Notes under the pieces: model-generated
Told to the model about the DNA's origin: nothing
Databases searched by the model: none
Seen by the model: the letters and a program-made list of their open reading frames with translations, nothing else
Made by a program: the position numbers and the translations under genes
Shown: one piece after another, positions 18,880-25,559 of the stretch
Layout of the letters: every line of letters starts with the position of its first letter
Position numbering within the stretch: position 1 is the first letter of the stretch
Assembly: GCA_028874905.1 (NCBI GenBank)
Contig: JAPPGZ010000049.1
Location: forward strand, 1-52,582
Reading direction: 5' to 3'
From: Gemmatimonadota bacterium
GTDB lineage: Bacteria > Gemmatimonadota > Gemmatimonadetes > Longimicrobiales > Gaopeijiaceae
Length of the DNA stretch: 52,582 bases

Positions 18880-19686
18880 ATGCGCACGCGGGCTCTGACC
18901 GTCCCGACCGCGCCGAACGTCCGGCTTCTGGTCGTCGCAGCGTCGTGCGGCCTGTCGGCGGCCGCGCTTCTCCTGCCAGGAATCGCGGGAGCAGCCCACG
19001 CCCAGGACACGCTCCCCGACACACCACCCACCTTCACGTTTCAGGGAGAGGTCCGCGATTACATGACCGAGCTCCCGGTCCCCGGCGCATCCGTCCAGAT
19101 CGCGGAGCTCAAGCGCCTGGTTGTGACGGACCACGTCGGCCGGTTCGCGTTCCCCGAGCTGACCCCCGGCCGCTACACGTTCGTCACCTCCAGCTTCGGG
19201 TACGAGACAAACCGCGAGCAGTCCGCAGTCGGCCTGAACGCCTTCATGGTGGTGCGCCTCAACCCGATGGCGATCGCCCTCGAGGGGATCGAGGTCACCG
19301 TCGAGCGGCTCGTCCGCCAGCTGGAAGTCCGCCGCCTCAGCACCCCGCGGGCCTCGGAGGCGTTCGAGACCGAGGCCATGCAACGGACCATGGAGACCGA
19401 CGTGGCCGCTTTCGTGGACGCGCGGACCAGCCTCACACTGTATCGGGACCAGTTGGACCGGTTGCAGGTCCGCCTCCGTGGACGGCAGCAGCCCTTGAGG
19501 GTATGCCTTGACGAGGTGGCGGTCGCGAGCGGCTTCCTCGCCAACATCCAACCCCGTGAACTCGGTCTCCTCGAGGTCTACGAGGGCATGGGAATGATCC
19601 GCATGTACACGAATGATTTCCTGTCCCGCGCGGCAAGGGAAGGATTCTCGCCCGCTCCCATTCCCCTGGTTGGAAGGGGCTGCTAG
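18880..19686 (+). CDS. Carboxypeptidase-regulatory plus TonB-plug-like protein without a barrel
   Basis: A 268-residue exported protein. Signal peptide (to about AHAQ, residue 42), then a carboxypeptidase regulatory-like beta-sandwich (about 50-125: VPGASVQIAELKR, GRFAFPELTPGRYTF) ending in LEGIEVTVER. A plug-like segment follows (about 175-250: LRGRQQPLRVCLDEV, IQPRELGLLEVYEG). TonB-dependent receptors start this way but continue with a 500-700-residue barrel, which is missing here: the frame stops and the next gene begins 2 nt later. The same architecture and IEVTVER sequence occur in 44628-45746, also next to an S9 peptidase. It may be a soluble or surface partner of the peptidase (inference). 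Confidence 0.6.
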   Translation: MRTRALTVPTAPNVRLLVVAASCGLSAAALLLPGIAGAAHAQDTLPDTPPTFTFQGEVRDYMTELPVPGASVQIAELKRLVVTDHVGRFAFPELTPGRYTFVTSSFGYETNREQSAVGLNAFMVVRLNPMAIALEGIEVTVERLVRQLEVRRLSTPRASEAFETEAMQRTMETDVAAFVDARTSLTLYRDQLDRLQVRLRGRQQPLRVCLDEVAVASGFLANIQPRELGLLEVYEGMGMIRMYTNDFLSRAAREGFSPAPIPLVGRGC

Positions 19687-19688
19687 CC

Positions 19689-20366
19689 ATGGCCGATCGC
19701 AGTTCGAACAAGAAGACTCCGCGCAATGCCATCGTGGGCGGACGATACGCGCGGTCTGCACCGCACCGCTGGGCGGCCGCTTCTGCCCTGCTGGCCTGCC
19801 TGGCGGTTTCGGTCGCGTGCGCGTCGGCACCGTCGGCCGCCGAATCGGAATCCCGTCTCGCGGCGCTGGCGCCGTTCGCCGGCAGCTGGAGCCATGACGA
19901 AGCAGCCACGGCGGAGGCGGCCCGGACGACGGCCGGCGGCTCCCAGGAAGACCTTGCGCAGCGCGCCTCGGATATGTGGATGACCGAGATGCGCGACCGG
20001 GGCGAGGCCGGAAACGCCGTTGACGGCACCCCCGCGGGGCTGCGCCGTACCATGGTCATGTTGGGCGTGACTCCGCGGACGCTCACGTTCGGGGTCCTGG
20101 ACGACGCACTATCGGTAGTGTACGAGGAGGACGCCCCCCTGGCTCTGCCCGCGGGCGGTAGCTGGACGGACGCGACGGCTCCTCAGGGATCGATCGAAGC
20201 CCGCCTCCGCTGGGACGGTCACCGATTCGCGGTCGAGCGGCGGATCTCCGGGGGCGGAACCATCCGCGACAACTTCTCCATCCTGGAAAGCGGCCACCTG
20301 CTGCTGACCCGCGAAATCGTGTGGCGCCGGCCGCAACCGGTGGGGCTCATCGTCTTCAGGAGATAG
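19689..20366 (+). CDS. Hypothetical lipoprotein
   Basis: A 225-residue protein with a positively charged N-terminus and a hydrophobic stretch ending in VSVAC (about residue 44), a probable lipobox. The remainder contains a SWSHDE segment, an ELxxR-like helix and a beta-rich C-terminal half (LRWDGHRFAVERRISGGGTI, LLLTREIVWRR) resembling small lipocalin or beta-sandwich lipoproteins; I do not recognise a named family. It is the last gene of the 14033-20366 operon, 2 nt after the previous stop, and is followed by a stem-loop before a convergent gene. Confidence 0.65.
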   Translation: MADRSSNKKTPRNAIVGGRYARSAPHRWAAASALLACLAVSVACASAPSAAESESRLAALAPFAGSWSHDEAATAEAARTTAGGSQEDLAQRASDMWMTEMRDRGEAGNAVDGTPAGLRRTMVMLGVTPRTLTFGVLDDALSVVYEEDAPLALPAGGSWTDATAPQGSIEARLRWDGHRFAVERRISGGGTIRDNFSILESGHLLLTREIVWRRPQPVGLIVFRR

Positions 20367-20374
20367 GCGGAACC

Positions 20375-20399
20375 GCGTCCGCGCGCCGGTCGCGGGCGC
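20375..20399. terminator. Stem-loop between convergent genes
   Basis: GCGTCCGCG and CGCGGGCGC form a 9-bp stem with one G-T pair around a 7-nt loop, located between the convergent ends of the lipoprotein gene (20366) and the MscS gene (20424). No U-tract follows, so it may stall transcription from either side or simply be GC-rich sequence. Confidence 0.4.
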
Positions 20400-20423
20400 C
20401 GGCTGATCGTCCACGCCAGCCAG

Positions 20424-21677
20424 CTATGCGAGCGCCTTCGCGAAGTCCTTTCCGGTCGGCGTCTGAAATGCCCTCAACCCGAAGTCCGGCAGCGTCGAAA
20501 TGAGATGGTCGAAGACGTCGGCCTGGAATCCCTCGTAGTTGGCCCAAGCCGTGTCGTTGGAGAAGCAGTAGATCTCGATGGGAACGCCCTGCGGGCCCGG
20601 TTCCAACTGGCGGGCGAGCAGGGTCATGCCCTTGTGGGTCTGAGGATGCGCCTCCAGATAGCGCTGCACGTAGGCCCGGAAGGTGCCGAGATTGGTCAGG
20701 CGCCGGATTTCGGGGACGACGGTGGGGCCGAGGCCGGCCGTCTTCTCCGCGTTGTAGCGATCGATCTCCGCACGCCGCTCGAGCATGTAGTCCCTGATCA
20801 CCTCTCTCCGCGACAGTTCCCCGACTTCCTCGTCCGAGAGGAAGCGCACCGACCCCATGTCGATTCGCAGCGCTCTCTTGATCCGGCGGCCACCCGACTC
20901 GGACATCCCGCGCCAGTTCTTGAACGATTCGGTGATGAACTTGTGGGTCGGGATCGTCGAGATCGTCTTGTCCCAGTTCTGCACCTTCACGGTGTGCAGA
21001 GCGATGTCGATCACCTCCCCGTCGCTGCCGGCCTGCGGCACCGAAACCCAGTCCCCAATGCGGATCATGTCGTTCGACGCGATCTGGACACTCGCCACCA
21101 GGGACAGGATCGTGTCGCGGAACACGAGCATGAGCACGGCGGCCAGGGCTCCCAGCCCCGACAGAAAGAACAGGGGCGAGCGGCCCGCCAGGATCGCTAC
21201 GATCACAACCCCGCCCGCCAGGTAGACCGCCAGGCCCAGCACCTGCAGGTAGCCCTTGATCGGTCGTGACTTGGCCTCCGCGTACGACTCGTTGTAGATG
21301 TCGTTGGTGGCATCGAGGAAGGCCTTGAAGGCCCTGACGACGGCAAGCGCCATAAACGCCGCCGCGACACGCCGTGCAAACACCCAGGCGATCACGAGCG
21401 CGTCGCCGGGGTTCGCTTCGGCCATGCTGTCCCCGACCCCCAGCGCCGGGCCGATGCCGAGGTAGATGACCAGGGCGGGCATGACGTGGGCCAGACGGCC
21501 GAAGACGTTGCGCTCGACGAGGCGGTCGTCCCACGTGGAGCGGGTCCGCGCCGTGACGCCCCTGACCACGCGGTGCAGGATTCGCGAAGCCGCCCATTGG
21601 GCCAGCCAGGCCGCGAGCGCAAGAATCGCCACGGGAATGACGACTTGAGGCCATCCCGGGGGTAGAGAAGGGATCAT
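20424..21677 (-). CDS. ybdG: MscS-family mechanosensitive channel, YbdG-like
   Basis: A 417-residue inner-membrane channel that opens on membrane tension during hypo-osmotic shock. N-terminal hydrophobic segments (residues 10-30, 65-85, 95-115, 140-165, 168-190) end in the pore helix and the MscS beta-domain (DTILSLVASVQIASNDMIRIGDWVSVPQAGSDG). The segments KVQNWDKTISTIPTHKFI and NWRGMSESGGRRIKRAL are the signature of the YbdG miniconductance subgroup rather than MscS itself. It starts at ATG 21677, 8 nt after the stop of the upstream beta-lactamase-type gene, so the two are probably co-transcribed. GAGG lies 11 nt upstream. Confidence 0.88.
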   Translation of the reverse strand: MIPSLPPGWPQVVIPVAILALAAWLAQWAASRILHRVVRGVTARTRSTWDDRLVERNVFGRLAHVMPALVIYLGIGPALGVGDSMAEANPGDALVIAWVFARRVAAAFMALAVVRAFKAFLDATNDIYNESYAEAKSRPIKGYLQVLGLAVYLAGGVVIVAILAGRSPLFFLSGLGALAAVLMLVFRDTILSLVASVQIASNDMIRIGDWVSVPQAGSDGEVIDIALHTVKVQNWDKTISTIPTHKFITESFKNWRGMSESGGRRIKRALRIDMGSVRFLSDEEVGELSRREVIRDYMLERRAEIDRYNAEKTAGLGPTVVPEIRRLTNLGTFRAYVQRYLEAHPQTHKGMTLLARQLEPGPQGVPIEIYCFSNDTAWANYEGFQADVFDHLISTLPDFGLRAFQTPTGKDFAKALA

Positions 21678-21685
21678 TTTGTCGA

Positions 21686-22990
21686 TTACCTCGATTCGTC
21701 GAGTTCAGCCGCCAGCAGGTCCAGCGCCAGCCGCGTCAATCGCACCAGGTGCGGGTGGGCGCGGTTTCCATTGGTCAACAGTGCGACACCGAACCCCCGG
21801 GTCCGGTTCCCCGATGCGAACGCCGTATACCCCGGCACGCTGCCGGAATGGGCGAAGAAGCGTTCACCGTCACGGGTCGAAGTCCACCAGGTCAGCCCGT
21901 AGCCCGGGTTCTCGTAACCCCAGCCGCCGCCCATCGGCATCCCTGCGAACTGCTCGTATTGCAACGTGTGCATCTCGTCCAGCGTTGCTCCCCGCAGAAG
22001 GTGTCCGTCACCCCAGGTACCGTTGCCCAGGTTGAAGCGCACCCACGCCGCCTGGTCGTGGACCGTTCCGTATACGATCCCGGCGGGCCATACATTCGCC
22101 GTGAGACGCTGGGTGGGCGCGTTGCGTCCCGAGTCCTCGTCCGGGACGTACGGCACGGCCAGGCGCTCGACCATGTCCGGGGTGGGGTTGAATGCGGTGG
22201 AGGTCATCCCCAGCGCGCCCCAGACGTTGTCGCGGATGTACTGCTTGTACGGAACGCCCGAGAACTTCTCCACCAGGTGGCCCACCAGCGAGTACGCCAT
22301 GTTCGAATACACCACGCCCTCCAGGGGCGGCGTGTCCACGCGCAGGGAGTCCCCAAGGTAGGAATCCAGGGAGAGCGGCGCGCTGTCGCCCCACAGGGCG
22401 TGCGGTCCGAAGTCGACCGGCATGCCAGACGTGTGCGTCAGGAGGTGGCGGAAGGTCACGGGCCGCTCGATGTCCTCGCCGCGGATGATGAGGCCGTCCA
22501 GGTGGTCGCTCACCGGGTCGTCCAGCGCGAACCTGCCCTGCTCCATCTGCTGCAGCAGCGCGACCGTCGACTGAGCCTTGAAGGTGGACCCGATCAGGTA
22601 GACCGTGTTGGTGGTCGCGGGCGTCCGCGCCCACAGGTTCGACTCGCCATAGGCCCCGCTCCAGAGCTCGCCCTGGCGGTCCGTGAGCGAGATGACCAGC
22701 GACGGGATCCTGCCATCGACCATGGCTCTGCGGATCTCGGGCTCCAGGCGCGCGAGCACCCTGTCTATCGCCTGCACGACCGGGGCGGCGCCCATGTCCG
22801 TGCCGTCACCCGCCCCGGCGGGCGCCAACGCGGACTCCTGCGACCGGACCGAGACGGGAAGCACCGCCAGGGCCAGCACGACGCCGCTCAGGCGGACAGG
22901 GAATCCGTGCAGCCGGAAGAAGGCACAAGGGCGGGTCGAGCGCGGGGGCCGGCAGCGGCGTTGGCGGGCTGGAATGGGTTTGCGTGGCAC
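21686..22990 (-). CDS. Serine beta-lactamase/class C penicillin-binding-protein-like enzyme
   Basis: An exported enzyme of the beta-lactamase class C/DD-peptidase/esterase superfamily, about 434 residues. Catalytic motifs: SxxK in GSTFKAQST, YxN in YSNMAYSLVGHLVE, and HSG in FFAHSGSVPGY, replacing the usual KTG. HLLTHTSGMP is typical of the family. The N-terminus is long and basic with a hydrophobic core (VVLALAVLPVSVRSQ). I chose GTG 22990 because GGAG lies 8 nt upstream; GTG 23020 would add ten residues. An HSG triad is common in esterases and D-amino-peptidases of this fold, so actual beta-lactam hydrolysis is not implied. It is divergent from apaG and upstream of the MscS gene. Confidence 0.85.
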   Translation of the reverse strand: MPRKPIPARQRRCRPPRSTRPCAFFRLHGFPVRLSGVVLALAVLPVSVRSQESALAPAGAGDGTDMGAAPVVQAIDRVLARLEPEIRRAMVDGRIPSLVISLTDRQGELWSGAYGESNLWARTPATTNTVYLIGSTFKAQSTVALLQQMEQGRFALDDPVSDHLDGLIIRGEDIERPVTFRHLLTHTSGMPVDFGPHALWGDSAPLSLDSYLGDSLRVDTPPLEGVVYSNMAYSLVGHLVEKFSGVPYKQYIRDNVWGALGMTSTAFNPTPDMVERLAVPYVPDEDSGRNAPTQRLTANVWPAGIVYGTVHDQAAWVRFNLGNGTWGDGHLLRGATLDEMHTLQYEQFAGMPMGGGWGYENPGYGLTWWTSTRDGERFFAHSGSVPGYTAFASGNRTRGFGVALLTNGNRAHPHLVRLTRLALDLLAAELDESR

Positions 22991-23082
22991 GTGTTCTGCT
23001 CCGATGCGAGGGAGATGCACCCCGAAGGATGCGCGGCGAATCCGCGTCCGGCGGTGTCGACGGACTGCTGGTATCTTAAACG

Positions 23083-23511
23083 ATGATCAGACTTGCCGGC
23101 GACCCGGACCGCCAGCCGCCGATTCTGTCCGGGGAGATGCGGATCACCGTGCAGCCCGTGTACTCGCATGGACACTCACGGCCGCCGCACCGGTGCGTGT
23201 TCGTGTATTTCATCCGCATAGAGAACGTCGGCGACGAATCGGCCCAGCTGTTCTGGCGTCATTGGAGAATCCACGACGCGACCGCCGGTGAGCAGGAAGT
23301 CGCGGGTGAAGGCGTCGTCGGCGAGTGCCCGCTGCTGGCCCCGGGCGACGTGCACGAATACAACAGCTTCTGCGTGCTCGAAGGACGAAGCGGCTTCATG
23401 GAAGGGTACTACCACTTCCGCCGCGCGGACGGGTTCGTCTTCCGCGCCCGCATCCCCCGCTTCGATCTGCGGGCCCCGTCGTCCAGCGATTCGGGCGCCG
23501 GTCAGGCCTGA
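23083..23511 (+). CDS. apaG: ApaG/DUF525 domain protein
   Basis: A 142-residue protein with the ApaG fibronectin-like beta-sandwich: ITVQPVYSHGHS, VFVYFIRIENVGDESAQL, RHWRIHDATAGEQEVAGEG, VVGECPLLAPGD, YNSF and GYYHFRR, collinear with the family. The first 17 residues and the Ser-rich end are extensions. In proteobacteria apaG lies next to apaH and rsmA and has a poorly defined role; neither gene is here. It stands alone, divergent from the beta-lactamase-type gene and convergent with a lipoprotein gene. Confidence 0.88.
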   Translation: MIRLAGDPDRQPPILSGEMRITVQPVYSHGHSRPPHRCVFVYFIRIENVGDESAQLFWRHWRIHDATAGEQEVAGEGVVGECPLLAPGDVHEYNSFCVLEGRSGFMEGYYHFRRADGFVFRARIPRFDLRAPSSSDSGAGQA

Positions 23512-23523
23512 ACGGCCCGCCCC

Positions 23524-23547
23524 GACGGTGTGGGGCCGCACCCCGTC
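23524..23547. terminator. Stem-loop between convergent apaG and lipoprotein genes
   Basis: GACGGTGTG and CACCCCGTC pair with one mismatch around a 6-nt GC loop, in the 57-nt gap between convergent stop codons. It lacks a U-run. A bidirectional terminator is likely from position more than from sequence. Confidence 0.4.
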
Positions 23548-23568
23548 AGCACGGGTTTCGCCGCCCTC

Positions 23569-24081
23569 CTATTCGATCCGCAAGTACACGGCGTGCGACA
23601 CGCTCTCGGTGCCATCCTCCGCCGTGCGTCGATACTCGTTGTTGATGGTGTTCCCATCCGCGGACAGCACGTTGATGATCACCTGGTAGACCTCGCCGCC
23701 GCGGGCATTGAGGATCCGGTTCGTGCGTTCGTCTACCACCTCCACCGCGGTCGTAGCGTCCTCCTGGCCCTCCACCGGCCGGAACTCGCCGTCGAACAGG
23801 GTGGCGTAGCTCCATTCGGAGGTCTCACCGTCATCGTTGGTCGTCGCAACCGTAATCATCATACCGCCTGCGCCCCAGGGCTCGTAGGTCATCACGTTGC
23901 GGTACGGCGGCGGACGGTCCGACTCGAGTTGCCACACGCCGAAGCGGGGATTGGACGCGGTCTCGGCGGTCTCGTTAGCGGCGGCATCCGCCGACGCGCC
24001 ACCTTCATCCGCGGGTCCGCACGCCAGGGCCGCGACGCACGCGATCATGAAGGATGTGGGGAGCAGCTTGCGATAAGTCAT
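23569..24081 (-). CDS. Hypothetical lipoprotein
   Basis: A 170-residue secreted lipoprotein: TYRKLLPTSFMIACVAALAC gives a classic lipobox, with Cys at residue 21, followed by a low-complexity Ala/Glu/Thr linker (22-42). The rest is beta-rich (FGVWQLESDRPPPYRNVMTY, MMITVATTNDDG, WSYATLFDGEFRPVEG, NNEYRRTAEDGTE) and resembles small single-domain proteins that monitor or bind envelope components; no named family is recognised. The start is fixed by AGGAG 8 nt before ATG 24081. It is divergent from 24225. Confidence 0.7.
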   Translation of the reverse strand: MTYRKLLPTSFMIACVAALACGPADEGGASADAAANETAETASNPRFGVWQLESDRPPPYRNVMTYEPWGAGGMMITVATTNDDGETSEWSYATLFDGEFRPVEGQEDATTAVEVVDERTNRILNARGGEVYQVIINVLSADGNTINNEYRRTAEDGTESVSHAVYLRIE

Positions 24082-24224
24082 CCGGAAGCTCCTGTTGGAA
24101 GGGTTGGTCGTCCGGTCACCCGTCCCGGCAAGGTAGGCCGCCGACCCCCGTTTCCGAAACCCGGGCAGTCCCGCTTCCGTAACTCTTGACAAGGGCGGGA
24201 ACCCATCACCCCAGCAAGCAGCCC

Positions 24225-24671
24225 ATGCCTCTGACCCATCGTCGCCGCTCTCCGTCGTGGCTCCCGCCATCCCTCCCGGCGTCGCTGCTCCTTCTTGCCG
24301 CCAGCGCCCTCCCGGCTTCCCCCTCGCAGGCCCAGGCCCCGGACCGCATCTGGGGGCGGGTCGTCACGGAGGGCGGCCAGACGCACACGGGATTCGTGCG
24401 CTTTCGGGGCATTGCGAGCTGGGATGACTTCTTCATCGCCGGAAAGAACATCCCGGAGGAGCACTACCGGGACTGGCTCGATGCGACCCGCGACGGCAAG
24501 CCGCACCTGCGTATCGTGGAATTCAAGGGCCATCGGATCTCCTGGGAGGAGAAGCACCCGGATTTCGTGGAGTCGCCCGACGCCGGGATCCGCCTGGGAC
24601 ACCTCGCGTCGTTCATCCCCGACACCGTGGGCGACGTCGAAGTCCTGACCCGCACCGGCGCGCGGCTCTAA
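24225..24671 (+). CDS. Exported repeat protein, N-terminal part ended by an in-frame TAA
   Basis: 148 codons starting with a basic n-region and a hydrophobic signal core ending SPSQAQ, then a beta-rich unit (RIWGRVVTEGGQTHTGFVRF). The frame ends in CTC TAA, and the same frame continues with no other change for 296 more codons (24672-25559). Those encode further copies of the same kind of unit but no start or signal peptide. One base change (GAA or CAA to TAA) would explain the split. Either this is a truncated product of a damaged gene, the stop is a sequencing error, or the stop is read through. The family is not recognised. Confidence 0.6.
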   Translation: MPLTHRRRSPSWLPPSLPASLLLLAASALPASPSQAQAPDRIWGRVVTEGGQTHTGFVRFRGIASWDDFFIAGKNIPEEHYRDWLDATRDGKPHLRIVEFKGHRISWEEKHPDFVESPDAGIRLGHLASFIPDTVGDVEVLTRTGARL

Positions 24672-25559
24672 TTGACCGAGCCGCGCTGGCGCTGGAGGGA
24701 CATCGTGGTCGAGAAGGATGATCGAGGTGACATCGTGCACCTGCACGGGAGGGACGTGATCCGAATCGAATTCTCCGCCGCGCCAGCCGGCGCCGCTCCG
24801 CGTGCGCGCCGCCTCCATGGCACCGTACAGGACCGCTCGGGCCGCACGTTCACCGGATTCGTCGATCCCCGTGCCCTGAACCGGGGAGGGGATGCACTGC
24901 TCGAGTCGGACATGCTGGACGATTTCGAGAACGAGGACCACAGGTCCATCCGCCTGGACCGCATTCGCTCCCTGGAGAGAACCCCGACCGGGGTTGCCGC
25001 GACCCTGGTCTCCGGCGAGGTCCTGGACCTTTTTGACGAGGCCAGTGGGCCGTTCCACCCCCGGCCGTTTCGGATCTCCGATCCCGCGCTGGGCTCCGTA
25101 AGCGTGGAATGGAGAGCATTCCAATCGATTCGCTTCCATGAGCCGGCACGCCCGGCCGGCTACGACGCTTTCGACGGTGGCCACCTCCTGCACGGCACGG
25201 TCGTCACGCGGGACGGCGAGGAGCTTGCCGGCCGGGTCCGCTGGAACGCCCACGAGGAGTGGTCGTGGGAAAGCCTCAACGGCACCTCCGAGGATGTGGA
25301 TTTCGCCATCGAGTTCACCAACATCCGCCGGATCGAGCGGACCGGAGAGGACGGCGTGCGCGTGACCGTCCTCGACGGCCGCACCTTCGAACTGACGGGC
25401 TCCAGCGATGTCGGGCGGGACAACAAGGGCATCTTCGTGTTCCCTTCGCGGGGTGGCGAAGCGGAAGCGGACGGGGGTCCCAGGTGGCGCTACATCACGT
25501 GGGACGACTTCCGTGAAGCGCACTTCAGCCACGGCGCGACAGAGCGTCCCGGGTCATGA
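24672..25559 (+). pseudogene. C-terminal continuation of the 24225 repeat protein beyond the in-frame TAA
   Basis: An open frame of 295 residues in exactly the same phase as 24225-24671, starting on the base after its TAA. It has two units like the one in the upstream part (LHGTVQDRSGRTFTGFVD and LHGTVVTRDGEELAGRVRW), each a G-T-V strand, a charged turn and a W/D-containing loop. It has no ribosome site, no ATG near its beginning and no signal peptide, so it is best seen as the second half of a single 444-residue exported protein. Its own stop overlaps the ATG of the next gene (ATGA), which suggests the full-length gene was functional and translationally coupled until recently. Confidence 0.6.

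Noticed and set aside
21686..22990. Calling this gene an AmpC antibiotic-resistance beta-lactamase
   Set aside because: It has SxxK and YxN but HSG instead of KTG and lies with an MscS channel gene; the superfamily is mostly esterases and peptidases.
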